From positions 2,046,001 through 2,110,000 of the forward strand of contig NZ_CP120638.1 of NCBI RefSeq assembly GCF_029537235.1: a stretch of 64,000 nucleotides of DNA. The letters are read 5' to 3'. The notes beneath the pieces were generated by a model. That model had not been told where the DNA came from and did not search any database. It saw only the letters and a list, made by a program, of their open reading frames with translations. This document shows positions 9,938 to 19,684 of this stretch, piece by piece. The first letter of the stretch is position 1. Each line of letters opens with the position of its first letter. Made by a program: the position numbers and the translations under genes. The DNA comes from Rhizobium sp. 32-5/1. Its GTDB lineage: Bacteria; Pseudomonadota; Alphaproteobacteria; Rhizobiales; Rhizobiaceae.

Positions 9938-11641
9938 TCAATCGTTGTTGCGGTTCTTCAGAGCCGCACCCAGGATGTCGCCGAGCGAAGCGCCCGAGTC
10001 GGACGAACCGAACTGTGCGACGGCTTCCTTCTCTTCGGCAATTTCCAGAGCCTTGATCGAAAGCATGACCTTGCGGTCCTTCTTGGAGAAATTGGTGATG
10101 CGGGCATCAACAATCTGGCCAACGGTGAACCGCTCCGGACGCTGCTCGTCACGGTCACGCGACAGGTCGGCGCGACGGATGAACGAAACGATGTCTTCGT
10201 GGTTGACGAGCTTGACTTCAACACCGCCGTCATTGACGGCGATGACTTCGCAGGAGACGACAGCATTCTTGCGCAGGTCGCCGGATGCAGCGGCGTCGCC
10301 GACCGAATCCTTGCCGAGCTGCTTGATGCCGAGCGAGATGCGCTCCTTGTCGACGTCAACATCCAGAACGACGGCCTTGACCATGTCGCCCTTGTTGAAC
10401 TCTTCGATAACCTGTTCGCCCGGACGGTTCCAGTCGAGATCCGACAGGTGAACCATGCCGTCGACATCGCCGTCGAGACCAATGAACAGGCCGAATTCGG
10501 TCTTGTTCTTGACTTCGCCTTCAACTTCCGTGCCAGCCGGGTGGCTGTGCGCGAAGGCCTGCCACGGGTTCTCAAGCGTCTGCTTGAGGCCGAGCGAGAT
10601 GCGGCGCTTGGTCGGATCGACTTCGAGAACGACCACGTCAACGTCCTGCGTCGTGGACAGGATCTTGCCGGGGTGTACGTTCTTCTTGGTCCAGGACATT
10701 TCGGAGATGTGGATCAGGCCTTCGATGCCCGGCTCCAGCTCTACGAATGCACCGTAGTCGGTGATGTTGGTGACGGTACCGGAGATCTTCTTGCCATCCG
10801 GATACTTGGCACCAATGCCATCCCACGGATCCGACTCGAGCTGCTTCATGCCGAGCGAGATGCGGTGGGTTTCCTGGTTGATGCGGATGATCTGAACCTT
10901 GACCTGCTGGCCGATGTTCAGGATTTCCGACGGATGGTTGACGCGGCGCCATGCCATGTCGGTAACGTGCAGCAGGCCGTCGATGCCGCCGAGGTCAACG
11001 AACGCACCGTAATCGGTGATGTTCTTGACGACGCCGTCAACAACCTGACCCTCTTCGAGGTTCTGGACGATTTCCGAACGCTGTTCAGCACGCGATTCTT
11101 CAAGAACCGTACGACGCGATACAACGATGTTGCCGCGACGCTTGTCCATCTTGAGGATTTCGAAGGGCTGCGGGTTGTGCATCAGCGGGGTAACGTCGCG
11201 GATCGGGCGGATATCGACCTGGGAGCGCGGAAGGAAGGCAACAGCACCGTCGAGATCGACCGTGAAGCCGCCCTTGACCTGGTTGAAGATAACGCCTTCG
11301 ACGCGTTCGCCGGCTTCGAACTTAACTTCGAGACGGACCCAGCTCTCTTCGCGGCGAGCCTTCTCGCGCGACAGAACAGCTTCGCCCATCGCATTTTCGA
11401 TGCGCTCGACATAGACTTCGACTTCATCGCCGACCTTCAGCGTGCCGTCCTTGGCCTTTGCGCCGAATTCCTTCAGCGCGATGCGGCCTTCGACCTTGAG
11501 GCCGACGTCAACGATCGCGACATCCTTTTCGATCGCCGTAACGATACCCTTGGTAACGTAGCCTTCGGCGAGATCGTGGGTTGCAAAGGATTCCTGCAGC
11601 AGGGCTGCGAAATCATCGCGGGTAGGGTTTGCTTGAGACAT
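9938..11641 (-). CDS. rpsA: 30S ribosomal protein S1
   Basis: A 567-residue protein made of six S1 (OB-fold) repeats. Repeat cores are visible as NITDYGAFVDLGGIDGLLHV, NITDYGAFVELEPGIEGLIH and KTEFGLFIGLDGDVDGMVHL. S1 holds mRNA on the small subunit during initiation, especially leaders with weak Shine-Dalgarno sites. The ATG at 11641 is preceded by AGGAG; in-frame codons upstream lack a site. cmk lies just upstream on the same strand, the usual cmk-rpsA arrangement. Confidence 0.98.
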   Translation of the reverse strand: MSQANPTRDDFAALLQESFATHDLAEGYVTKGIVTAIEKDVAIVDVGLKVEGRIALKEFGAKAKDGTLKVGDEVEVYVERIENAMGEAVLSREKARREESWVRLEVKFEAGERVEGVIFNQVKGGFTVDLDGAVAFLPRSQVDIRPIRDVTPLMHNPQPFEILKMDKRRGNIVVSRRTVLEESRAEQRSEIVQNLEEGQVVDGVVKNITDYGAFVDLGGIDGLLHVTDMAWRRVNHPSEILNIGQQVKVQIIRINQETHRISLGMKQLESDPWDGIGAKYPDGKKISGTVTNITDYGAFVELEPGIEGLIHISEMSWTKKNVHPGKILSTTQDVDVVVLEVDPTKRRISLGLKQTLENPWQAFAHSHPAGTEVEGEVKNKTEFGLFIGLDGDVDGMVHLSDLDWNRPGEQVIEEFNKGDMVKAVVLDVDVDKERISLGIKQLGKDSVGDAAASGDLRKNAVVSCEVIAVNDGGVEVKLVNHEDIVSFIRRADLSRDRDEQRPERFTVGQIVDARITNFSKKDRKVMLSIKALEIAEEKEAVAQFGSSDSGASLGDILGAALKNRNND

Positions 11642-11767
11642 TAAAACTCCTGGGCGTGCCGCAAGGGGCACAGGCGCCGGTGGCTGGTGTTGATCAAATC
11701 CGATGGTCCATCCGCTCTCTCGTTTAAGGAGGAGCCAAGCCGGCGCGGGGACGGAACATGCGAATGC

Positions 11768-12400
11768 TTATTTGCTTCGGGCAGCCTCGATAATCCTGCG
11801 GGCCGCCTGGAACGCCGCCTCTATACTCATTTCGGAGGTATCTAGCAAGTGCGCATCTAAGGCCGGACGCAAAGGACTGTCGGCGCGGCCCATGTCGCGC
11901 TCGTCACGCTTGACGATATCGGCGAGAATCTCGAGGTAATCCGCCGGAACCCCGTTGCCGACGATCTCGTCGAAGCGGCGCCGGGCGCGGACTTCCGCCG
12001 ATGCGGTGACATAAAGCTTCACCGGGGCATCCGGGCAGACGACGGTGCCGATATCGCGACCATCAAGCACCGTGCCGGGTGCGCGCACCGAAAACGCCCG
12101 CTGCGCCTCGACCAGCGCGCGGCGCACCGCGGGCATCACCGCAATCTTCGAGGCCGCCTCGCCGATCGAATGCTGCGACAGCACCGAACGATCGAGCCCG
12201 GCCAGTTCGATATCCCGCGCGGCACCTTCGGCCACCAGCTCATCATCGAGCGGCAGGCCTGAATCGATGAGCGCCTTGGCTGTTGCGCGGTAGGTGAGGC
12301 CCGTATCGAGATGATGGAAGCCGTACGCCTCCGCGATCCTCCGCGACAGCGTCCCCTTGCCGGCTGCCGCCGGGCCGTCGATGGCGATGATGAATGTCAT
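11768..12400 (-). CDS. cmk: Cytidylate kinase
   Basis: A 210-residue P-loop kinase phosphorylating CMP and dCMP with ATP. The P-loop is GPAAAGKGT at residues 9-17. The family segment [14 protein letters not shown] follows, and later [14 protein letters not shown] and the LID-like RARRRFDEI. The ATG at 12400 has GGAG upstream. It is the promoter-proximal gene of cmk-rpsA. It is full length and intact. Confidence 0.97.
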   Translation of the reverse strand: MTFIIAIDGPAAAGKGTLSRRIAEAYGFHHLDTGLTYRATAKALIDSGLPLDDELVAEGAARDIELAGLDRSVLSQHSIGEAASKIAVMPAVRRALVEAQRAFSVRAPGTVLDGRDIGTVVCPDAPVKLYVTASAEVRARRRFDEIVGNGVPADYLEILADIVKRDERDMGRADSPLRPALDAHLLDTSEMSIEAAFQAARRIIEAARSK

Positions 12401-12671
12401 GGAAACTCCGATATCTGGGTTTGACTTCTAAACCAGCCCCTGCCCTCAAGTTCAAGCGCAAGTTTCCGTGCATTCCATTTGCGCGGCAAGCCATGAAGGT
12501 GGCATATCGGCCATCCTGCCGGGCAAACCAAGGCATCGCAGCCTATCCCGCAAGTTATGCTTTGACAGACGAGGCCAAGACGATTATGGGGACCGGCTAA
12601 TTCATTTACCCTTCAACCGTCGGATTTCCGGCAAATGCCGGTTCCGCCGGCCATTCAAGAGGCTTTGAAGC

Positions 12672-13057
12672 GTGGCAAAACCGCAACTTGGAACAAAGCG
12701 CATCGACCCGGAGACAGGCCGTAAATTCTACGACCTGAACAAGGACCCGATCGTTTCCCCTATACCGGAAAATCCTATCCGTTGTCCTATTTCGAAGAGA
12801 CATCGGTCGCCAAGGTTCTTGAAAAGGCCGAGGAAGAGGAAGTCGCAGAAGTCGATACCGAGAACACCGAAGTCGAGCTCGTCTCCCTGGAAGAAGCAGA
12901 CGGCGATGCCGCCGGCGATGACATTCCGGATCTCGGCGACGACGATGTCGAGATCGATGCCGATGACGACGATACCTTCCTCGAAGCCGACGAAGACGAT
13001 GACGACGACGAACTCAGCGACCTGATCGGCGTGTCGGACGACGACGACGAGGTTTAA
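12672..13057 (+). CDS. FYDLN-acid family protein (TIGR02300), frameshifted in this assembly
   Basis: GTG start; MAKPQLGTKRIDPETGRKFY followed by DLNKDPIVSP matches the conserved head of the TIGR02300 family found next to tRNA-Ala in many alphaproteobacteria. The frame then breaks. Adding one C to the C4 run at 12757-12760 restores P-Y-T-G-K-S-Y-P-L-SYFEETSVAKVLEKA and a 128-residue protein. The tail is an extreme Asp/Glu tract (GDDDVEIDADDDDTFLEADE). Function is unknown; the head resembles a small metal-binding or RNA-associated domain, but that is inference. The gene is divergent from cmk. Confidence 0.85.
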
Positions 13058-13258
13058 ACGCTTCGAAAATCATGATAATGGCTTCCGCGTACGGATTTGA
13101 GCGCATCGCGGAAGCTGCATCCAAAGCATCGAAATAAAATCGTCATCCTTCCCGCTTTAAGGCTTGCCATCTTCCGGAAGCGGAAGTATTAAGCCGCCAC
13201 CCGCCGAGGCGAACACCTCAGCGGACTTCCCGGAAACCGGCCTTGCCGGACCCGTTAT

Positions 13259-13334
<76 letters not shown>

Positions 13335-13629
13335 AACCTTTTTCAAGCGATTGATTTTTGTTCTGTACCCTGAGGCGTAAGCGACCTTTGCCGGTCGATT
13401 GCACCCCGGACAGCGCGCGGGTCGAAAATGATCCGCAGTCGATATCGTGGAATTTGACGAAAACCCTGCCCAACCAGAACAGCAAAAATCTTCTCCCCGG
13501 ACTTGAAGAGCGGACTGCCTGCGCCCAAATCTTCGGCAACCCGCTGGTCCGGGCCCCTCTGGCAGGCACCCCGGCGCGCTTGCGATGTCGGACCGTTTCC
13601 GACAACGCACGCCGGTGGAGTAAACCGTC
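13335..13629. other. Leader region between tRNA-Ala and the TerC gene
   Basis: About 295 bases with no supported gene. Because Alx/TerC genes elsewhere can carry a manganese-sensing yybP-ykoY leader, I searched here for its conserved GGGGAGUA and paired elements and did not find them. The region holds GC-rich stretches that could fold, and GTGGAG 10 bases before the TTG start of the TerC gene. Confidence 0.4.
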
Positions 13630-14613
13630 TTGGAGACAAGCTTCCTTTTTATTGAATGGCTGAGCAAGCCCGTCTGGATGTGGCTGAGCTTCCTGGCTCT
13701 CGTCATTGCCATCCTGTCCTTCGACCTTGGCATCCTGCACAAGGAAAACAAGGAGATCGAGGTTGGGGAGAGCATCAAGCTCTCCGCGCTCTACATCTCG
13801 CTCGGCCTCGCCTTCGGCGGCTGGGTCTGGTGGTATCTCGGTGCCGATGCCGGCCTTGCCTACATGACCGGCTTCGTCGTCGAAAAGACGCTCGCCCTCG
13901 ACAATGTCTTCGTCATCGCGCTGATCTTTTCCTTCTTCGCCGTCCCGCGGCTTTACCAGCACCGCGTGCTGTTCTGGGGTATCCTCGGCGTGATTGTGCT
14001 ACGCGCCATCATGATCGGCGTCGGCGCGACGCTGGTCGCCGAATTTTCCTGGCTTCTCTATGTCTTTGCCGCCTTCCTCGTCGGCACGGGCTTGAAAATG
14101 CTGTTCATGAAGGAGGCTGAGCCCGACATTTCCAACAATGCACTGGTGCGCTTCATGCGCCGCCGGTTCAATGTCACGGAGGGGCATCACGGCGAGCACT
14201 TCTTCGTCAAGCAGGCCCATCCAAAGACCGGCAAGCTCACCTGGTTCATCACGCCGCTGTTCATGGCACTCGTCCTGATCGAGGTTGCCGACGTGATCTT
14301 CGCCGTCGATTCGGTCCCGGCCATTTTCGCCATCACCACGGACCCCTTCCTGGTCTATACCTCCAATATCTTCGCAATTCTCGGCCTGCGTGCGCTCTAT
14401 TTTGCCCTTGCCGCGATGATCCATCGCTTCCGCTATCTCAAGCCGGCGCTGGCGATTGTGCTGATTTTCATCGGCTCGAAGATCTTCGTGGCTGATCTTC
14501 TGGGTCTCGAGAAGTTCCCGGCCGCCCTCTCGCTTGGCATCACCTTTGCCATCATCGGAAGCGGTGTCGTCTGGAGCCTGATCAAGACCCGCGACGACAA
14601 GGTGGAAGCATGA
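13630..14613 (+). CDS. TerC/Alx family membrane protein, probable metal efflux
   Basis: A 327-residue protein with about nine membrane helices. Markers are FVVEKTLALDNVFVIALIFS and VADVIFAVDSVPAIFAIT, whose acidic residues inside helices are the hallmark of the TerC fold. E. coli relatives (Alx, MntP-linked) help export manganese; others sit in tellurite-resistance clusters. Here the neighbour is ExoD rather than ter genes, so a housekeeping metal-homeostasis role is more likely. The start is the TTG at 13630 (METSFLFIEWLSKP). Its stop overlaps the exoD start in ATGA, implying coupled translation. Confidence 0.9.
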   Translation: METSFLFIEWLSKPVWMWLSFLALVIAILSFDLGILHKENKEIEVGESIKLSALYISLGLAFGGWVWWYLGADAGLAYMTGFVVEKTLALDNVFVIALIFSFFAVPRLYQHRVLFWGILGVIVLRAIMIGVGATLVAEFSWLLYVFAAFLVGTGLKMLFMKEAEPDISNNALVRFMRRRFNVTEGHHGEHFFVKQAHPKTGKLTWFITPLFMALVLIEVADVIFAVDSVPAIFAITTDPFLVYTSNIFAILGLRALYFALAAMIHRFRYLKPALAIVLIFIGSKIFVADLLGLEKFPAALSLGITFAIIGSGVVWSLIKTRDDKVEA

Positions 14614-15274
14614 CACAGGACCCGACCACGCCGCTGGAAAAGGATGACGATGATCGACGGTCAGAGACGGCCGATCAGGCCGGCGCCACATCCGCCCATC
14701 TTCGAAAACTGAATGAGGAGGCTGCCCTCAGGGGCAGCCTTTCCATTGCCGAGATGATTTCCACAATGGGCAAGGCGAGCATCGCCTTTACAGTCCTGAT
14801 CCTTGCGCTGCCTGCCCTCACCCCGATCCCCGGGCCGTTTGGCATGGTGTTCGGCACGTGTCTCGCGATCGTCTCGCTTCAGATTATCGGCGGCGCAGAG
14901 CACCTGACTTTGCCCTGCTTCGTCGGTCGGCGCCGCATGTCGGCCGCAACCATTTCCTCGTGGTGCGCCACACCGCACCCGCCATTACCCGGATCGAAAG
15001 ACTGCTGCGGCCCGGACGTCTGTCGGCACTTGCGGGACCAGCGGCCCAACGGCTGCTCGGCGTCCCGATCTTTCTGCTCGCCATCGCCATTGCCTTGCCG
15101 ATTCCACTGGGCAATTTTATGCCGGTCATCGCGCTGGTCGTGATTGCCGCTGCGCTGCTGGAAGCGGACGGGCTGGCCGCAACAATCGGTCTCGTCCTTT
15201 CCGTGCTGGCGCTCACCTTGACCACCGGCCTGCTCTACGGCGCCTATTCGGCAACGGCCTGGGCAATCGGGTGA
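14610..15274 (+). CDS. exoD: ExoD family exopolysaccharide-related membrane protein, frameshifted in this assembly
   Basis: The first part (AEMISTMGKASIAFTVLILA, LPALTPIPGPFGMVFGTCLA) and the second part (RHTAPAITRIERLLRPGRL and later hydrophobic segments) are both typical of ExoD. They join if one G is added at 14962-14963, giving TISSWVRHTAP and 221 residues. ExoD in Sinorhizobium affects exopolysaccharide production and alkali tolerance; its biochemistry is not known. The start overlaps the TerC stop by ATGA, so the two form an operon. Confidence 0.85.
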
Positions 15275-15335
15275 TCGATGGTGAATGGCTGTGGAGGAGA
15301 GTTTCCCGATTTACGAGGCGGTTTCAACCCTCTCG

Positions 15336-16496
15336 TCACGCCACAGCAAGCCTCTGACCAGCGGAGGCACCGCTGCTTGCGCGTCCGTAGTCTGCCTGGG
15401 CTTCGACGGACTGCGGGCATTCGGCAGGAGCCGAAATCCAGCTATCGGGCATCGCCGATTGGCTTTCCCTACGGTCCGTTTCCATGATCTGAAGGATAGA
15501 TGGGAGCGCCTTCTGGAACGCGGCGACACATCCCGGGTCGAATTGCGTGCCTGCCTTGTCGGCGATGTATCCGACCGCGCGATCGACGGTCCAAGCTTCC
15601 TTGTAGGGTCTGGCCGTCGTCAATGCGTCGAAATTGTCGGCGATGGCAACGATGCGGCCTGACACCGGGATCGCTTCGCCGACAAGACGGAATGGGTATC
15701 CTTGTCCGTCCCAGCGCTCATGATGACTGCCCGCGATTTCCGCGGCGAGTTGGAGCAGGCTTGATTTCGATTCCCGCAGGATATCGCAGCCAACGACGGT
15801 GTGCCTTTGCATGGCGGCAAATTCCTGCTCGGTCAGCTTGCCATTCTTCAGGAGGACTGCATCCGGTATGGCGACCTTGCCGATGTCATGCATCGGCGAT
15901 GCCAGCCGGATATCGGAGCAGAGGCGTTCCTCCATTCCATAGGCCCGAGCGATTGCCTCCGAGTAGAGGCCAACGCGCCGGGTATGGCGTGCCGTCTCAA
16001 GATCCTTGTAGCTTGCCGCAATCGACAAACGATCAATGATTTCCTCTTCACGGGCGCGCAATTCGACAACCGCCTTTTCTACCTCGACACGCAGCCACTC
16101 GGCCTTGTCGGCAAGCTTGTTGCGCGCATCGACGAGCGCGACGAGGTTCTTGATGCGCGCCTGGAATTCCAGCGGATTGACAGGCTTCGTCAGGAAGTCG
16201 ATTGCCCCTGCATTCAATGCCGCCATGCGTGTTGCGGTATCGGTGTCGGCGGTCACAAACACAACGGGCTTTTCCCGGTACCTATCGAACCGGACCAGTT
16301 CCGTGAGGAGCTCGATGCCGCTGTACACAGGCATCTGGAAGTCGATGATCGCAATATCGTAGTCAAGCTGTGGCGCTGCCGCCAGCACATCCTCGGGCTG
16401 CAGGAACGGAACGGCCGTGCAGCCCGGGAGTTTTTCGACAAGCTTCGTCAGGAATGAAAGATTTGTCTTGTTGTCGTCGACCAGTAGAATGCGCAT
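15336..16496 (-). CDS. Response regulator with HD-GYP c-di-GMP phosphodiesterase domain
   Basis: A 386-residue protein. Residues 1-120 form a receiver domain with phospho-acceptor Asp52 (AIIDFQMP) and Lys103 (LTKPVNP). Residues 120-155 form a helical linker. The HD-GYP domain has MHDIGK (His202, Asp203) and HHERWDGQGYP (257-267), the full HHExxDGxGYP signature, so c-di-GMP hydrolysis to pGpG or GMP is expected. The last 50 residues are low in conservation. It lies 11 bases downstream of the hybrid kinase gene and is probably its output partner through the kinase's HPt domain. Confidence 0.92.
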   Translation of the reverse strand: MRILLVDDNKTNLSFLTKLVEKLPGCTAVPFLQPEDVLAAAPQLDYDIAIIDFQMPVYSGIELLTELVRFDRYREKPVVFVTADTDTATRMAALNAGAIDFLTKPVNPLEFQARIKNLVALVDARNKLADKAEWLRVEVEKAVVELRAREEEIIDRLSIAASYKDLETARHTRRVGLYSEAIARAYGMEERLCSDIRLASPMHDIGKVAIPDAVLLKNGKLTEQEFAAMQRHTVVGCDILRESKSSLLQLAAEIAGSHHERWDGQGYPFRLVGEAIPVSGRIVAIADNFDALTTARPYKEAWTVDRAVGYIADKAGTQFDPGCVAAFQKALPSILQIMETDRRESQSAMPDSWISAPAECPQSVEAQADYGRASSGASAGQRLAVA

Positions 16497-16507
16497 GTGA
16501 TCTTTCC

Positions 16508-18706
16508 TTATGCGACGAGCCGCTGTCTGTGGTGCGTAACTGTATCCTGAAGTTCCGCGAGGGCGGTTTCAGTTATCGATGCGTGGCGCAGCTTCTGTGA
16601 ACGATCCGCCACGTCCTCAAATCCGATGCTGCTGGCTGCGCCTTTCAAGGTGTGCAGCAGACTGTCGGTGTTTCGGTAATCGTTGACTGCCAGAGCCGAG
16701 TGGAGGTCCCTAAGAAGATTGGCCGCGTCGTCAAAGAAACTGGACAGCAGTTCATCGAAGGTATCTTCCCCGAGAGCCTCGACGATCTCGGCGCGACGGG
16801 CCTCGAACGAATTGCTGACCTCTATCGGTCCGCAACCGGATTTTTCCGAAGGGGGTTCGTCTGTCTTGAGAGAGCGAATTATCCCCTGCAACTGCTGCAT
16901 TGTGACGGGCTTTGATTGGAAACCTGTCATCCCGGCTTCGCCGCACAGGCGTCGATCGTCGTCCGAAGCGTTCGCGGTCATCGCGATGATTGGAACGGTC
17001 CGGCAGGCGCTGCTGGATGCGCGGATGCGTTTTGTCGCCTCTATGCCATCCAGCCTTGGCATCTGCATATCCATGAGAACGAGGTCGAAGCTGCCCGTCT
17101 CCGCCATTTCCACCGCTTCGAGCCCGTCGTTCGCGATTGTAACCCTCTGACCGAGATGACCGAGGAAACCGGCAGCAACTTGCTGATTGACCAGATTGTC
17201 CTCGACGAGAAGAATATTCATGGACGGAAGAGGCGGGGTCGAAGCGGTGTTGGTGTCCAGAGCCTTTACGAGAACATTTTCAGCTGGCTTCGCCGGAATT
17301 TCGAACCAGAAAGTGCTGCCCTCTCCCTTGCGGCTTTCGACACCGATCGTCCCGTCAAGGGCTTCGACGATTTGTTTGGAAATGGTCAGTCCCAGTCCGG
17401 TTCCGCCGTATTTCCGGCTGATGGATGCATCAACCTGCGAGAACGGGCGGAACAGCTTGCACAGACCGTCATCGTCGATGCCAATACCCGTATCGACAAT
17501 CTCAAACCTCAGCCCCGCACTATCACCGCCGCCGATTTCGCGTATCCGCAGCGTTACGGTCCCCTCTTTCGTGAACTTGATTGCGTTGCTGAGCAGGTTG
17601 AGCAGGACCTGCCTGAGACGCGTCGGATCAGAGGAGATCACCGGCGCGGAAAAGATTGCCGGCATATCCAGCGCCATACGGTTGCCGTGTTCGGTGGCCC
17701 TGTCGCGCAAGATCTCCACCGTGGTGTTCACGACTGCTCGCACGTCCACGGTTCTTGTCTCAACATCCAGCTTGCCGTGTTCGATCTTGGCGAAATCCAG
17801 GATTTCGTTGATGATCTCGAGGAGCGCCTGCCCCGAGCGTCGAATGGTCTGCACGCCTGGCGCAACCGATGGCGGCAAGGACGACAGTTCCAGGAGTTCG
17901 GCAGTTCCTAGAATAGCGTTCAGCGGCGTACGGATTTCATGACCCATGGTCGCCATGAACTGGGACTTGGCGCGATTTCCTGCCTCGGCACCGAGATAGG
18001 CTTCGTTCAACTTGTTGGAAATCGCCTCTAGGCTGAGACCGGCCAGACGAACGGATTTGAGCTGGCGTCGAAGCGTCAGGATCAGAAAGACAACGCAGCA
18101 GACCAAAAGGGCGACGAGATAAGCCGACTTCACCTGAAGCGAAAGAACAGCATCCCTGGCTTCGGCGCGCTCAATGCTGACCGTGTTGTTGGTGTAGATG
18201 AGAAGCTTCTCAGTGTTCACCACCAGTTGCTCGAAGTCCCGGTCGGTGGTTTCAAATTCGGAGCGATCGATGTTGCCACCCGCCGCAAGCTTGTCGAATG
18301 TGGAAACCCGGCCGAAAACTTTCAGCCTAATATCGGCGATCTGGCCGGCTATCGTGTCGTCGAGTTTGAACTTCCTCTCAAAAGTTGTCTTCTCGAGGAT
18401 GTTCATGCGGGAATACAGAATGTCGTAGCGCATGCCGAGCGTCTTGACGCGGTCGGGCGACAGGTCGTCCTCAACAAGCATGATGTGCAGCGTCTCATGG
18501 AGACGCCGCGCCTCCCGATCGAGCTGATAGACAGACCAGAGCGCATTTTCGCGGATGCCGTCCTGCAGGGCGGAGTATTTGCGGGAAATGTCGGTGAACA
18601 GGAAAATGAGGCCCAGCAACAGCAGGACCGCAAAAGCCTGCAGCACGACTGTCGCCTTGCTGGCCTTGCGTATGATGTCACCGCTGTGCCGGGCCGAAAC
18701 AGTCAC
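16508..18706 (-). CDS. Hybrid sensor histidine kinase with REC and HPt domains
   Basis: A 732-residue membrane kinase. Transmembrane segments lie at about 20-40 and 194-212, enclosing a 150-residue helical periplasmic sensor. HisKA has the H-box MATMGHEIRTPLNAILG (His256); HATPase has NLLSNAIKFTKEG, VDTGIGI and GGTGLGL. A receiver domain follows (Asp546 in LVLMDMQMP) and then an HPt domain (His685 in LLHTLKGAASSIGF). This is a complete phosphorelay in one chain, with the HPt free to pass phosphate to the HD-GYP regulator downstream. The GTG start overlaps the stop of the PruR-like gene in GTGA. Confidence 0.93.
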   Translation of the reverse strand: MTVSARHSGDIIRKASKATVVLQAFAVLLLLGLIFLFTDISRKYSALQDGIRENALWSVYQLDREARRLHETLHIMLVEDDLSPDRVKTLGMRYDILYSRMNILEKTTFERKFKLDDTIAGQIADIRLKVFGRVSTFDKLAAGGNIDRSEFETTDRDFEQLVVNTEKLLIYTNNTVSIERAEARDAVLSLQVKSAYLVALLVCCVVFLILTLRRQLKSVRLAGLSLEAISNKLNEAYLGAEAGNRAKSQFMATMGHEIRTPLNAILGTAELLELSSLPPSVAPGVQTIRRSGQALLEIINEILDFAKIEHGKLDVETRTVDVRAVVNTTVEILRDRATEHGNRMALDMPAIFSAPVISSDPTRLRQVLLNLLSNAIKFTKEGTVTLRIREIGGGDSAGLRFEIVDTGIGIDDDGLCKLFRPFSQVDASISRKYGGTGLGLTISKQIVEALDGTIGVESRKGEGSTFWFEIPAKPAENVLVKALDTNTASTPPLPSMNILLVEDNLVNQQVAAGFLGHLGQRVTIANDGLEAVEMAETGSFDLVLMDMQMPRLDGIEATKRIRASSSACRTVPIIAMTANASDDDRRLCGEAGMTGFQSKPVTMQQLQGIIRSLKTDEPPSEKSGCGPIEVSNSFEARRAEIVEALGEDTFDELLSSFFDDAANLLRDLHSALAVNDYRNTDSLLHTLKGAASSIGFEDVADRSQKLRHASITETALAELQDTVTHHRQRLVA

Positions 18707-19224
18707 TTGCTGACCTCGATGCTCTTGATCTGCCAGACCGAACGGGAGAAATACTTCTCGTTGAAAAGGTCGGAATCCTTGTCGAACGGATAGATGAGAA
18801 AGAGCGGCCCCTTGTCACGAACTGACATGAGCTCACCGTCCATGCGCGTGGCGAGAATGGTGTCAATGGTGGTCACATCTTCGATCGGAAGTTCTGCGGC
18901 ATAGTCGTTGAGCGCGACGACCTTGAGTTTGGTGCCATGGGCACCTGCTGCCTCCAGAATCGCTCGCAGGAAAGGCCCGGAGAACTTGACCTTGCCCTCA
19001 GTCCAGGGCGTCTCCATCTCTCCGGTGCGACCGGCCAGTGCTTCCAGCATAGCCATGTCAAACTGGGCGGTACCATCGATGTTCGGATGGTCGAGGGCGA
19101 CGGCGGTAATCGTCAGGACAACGTCCCCCTTGGGTGCGTCCAGCGCTACGGCGCGAAAGGGCAGCAGAACGGCGACAAGCGCGACGCCTGCCGTAAGGGT
19201 GCGAATATTCACTGAAAACTCCAT
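18703..19224 (-). CDS. Periplasmic PruR-like protein (molybdopterin-oxidoreductase fold, probable pterin sensor)
   Basis: A 173-residue exported protein; the signal peptide covers about residues 1-27 (TAGVALVAVLLPFRAVALDA). The mature domain shows the sulfite-oxidase-like 'oxidoreductase molybdopterin-binding' pattern in its short form: GPFLRAILEAAGA, ALNDYAAELPIED, MDGELMSVRDKGPLFLIYP and RSVWQIKSIEV. Proteins of this short type include Agrobacterium PruR, which binds reduced pterins in the periplasm and controls the c-di-GMP enzyme DcpA. Here the gene is translationally coupled to a membrane kinase instead. A ligand-sensing rather than enzymatic role is inferred from that context. Confidence 0.78.
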   Translation of the reverse strand: MEFSVNIRTLTAGVALVAVLLPFRAVALDAPKGDVVLTITAVALDHPNIDGTAQFDMAMLEALAGRTGEMETPWTEGKVKFSGPFLRAILEAAGAHGTKLKVVALNDYAAELPIEDVTTIDTILATRMDGELMSVRDKGPLFLIYPFDKDSDLFNEKYFSRSVWQIKSIEVSK

Positions 19225-19684
19225 AGCGTGAAGCGACGCGCAAACAGCGCCTTCGCTGTCGAAACAAGGGGATGCCTATCGGCCAGCGTCCCATCGGTTA
19301 CGCGGCCAAGGACAACCCTCGTCACGCTTCTCCTCGATCGGCATCATGCCAACCTCGTATTCTACACTGTGGACACCCTAAAATTAGGACATGAGCATTG
19401 ACATCACGTGAATCAAACCATGAGATTTGAATAGAATGCACGTTTTTGGGGCACTATTTTCAAGGTCACAACAGAATACTTGTTCCGCTCGCTGTTTGGA
19501 ATCATTCAGGCAGTATGACGCGCGAGGGGCAACTGAAGGAATAACGGCGATTACCCCAATTGTTTTCAATTCTTGGAGTGGGCGGTATATTTCATTTTAC
19601 TGATTTTCTGATAGCACTTCACAATCTGAATAAGCGGGCCGCTTCGCCCGTTCTGCGGACTGAGACCATTGGGGGACAAACAGC
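19225..19684. other. AT-richer divergent intergenic region
   Basis: The 460 bases between the signalling operon and the TMEM43-like gene are clearly AT-richer by eye than their surroundings, most of all from 19370 to 19620. They contain the small inverted repeat CCTAA-AA-TTAGG at 19377-19388. No frame here has a plausible start and product. Both divergent promoters must lie inside. A small RNA gene is possible, but I see no terminator to support one. Confidence 0.4.

Noticed and set aside
10199..11644. Long plus-strand open frame (481 codons) opposite rpsA
   Set aside because: It is the antisense of a certain S1 gene with strong codon bias; its translation has no family features and no ribosome-binding site.
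13335..13629. Manganese riboswitch (yybP-ykoY) before the TerC gene
   Set aside because: The conserved GGGGAGUA and partner elements are absent; gene context alone is not enough.
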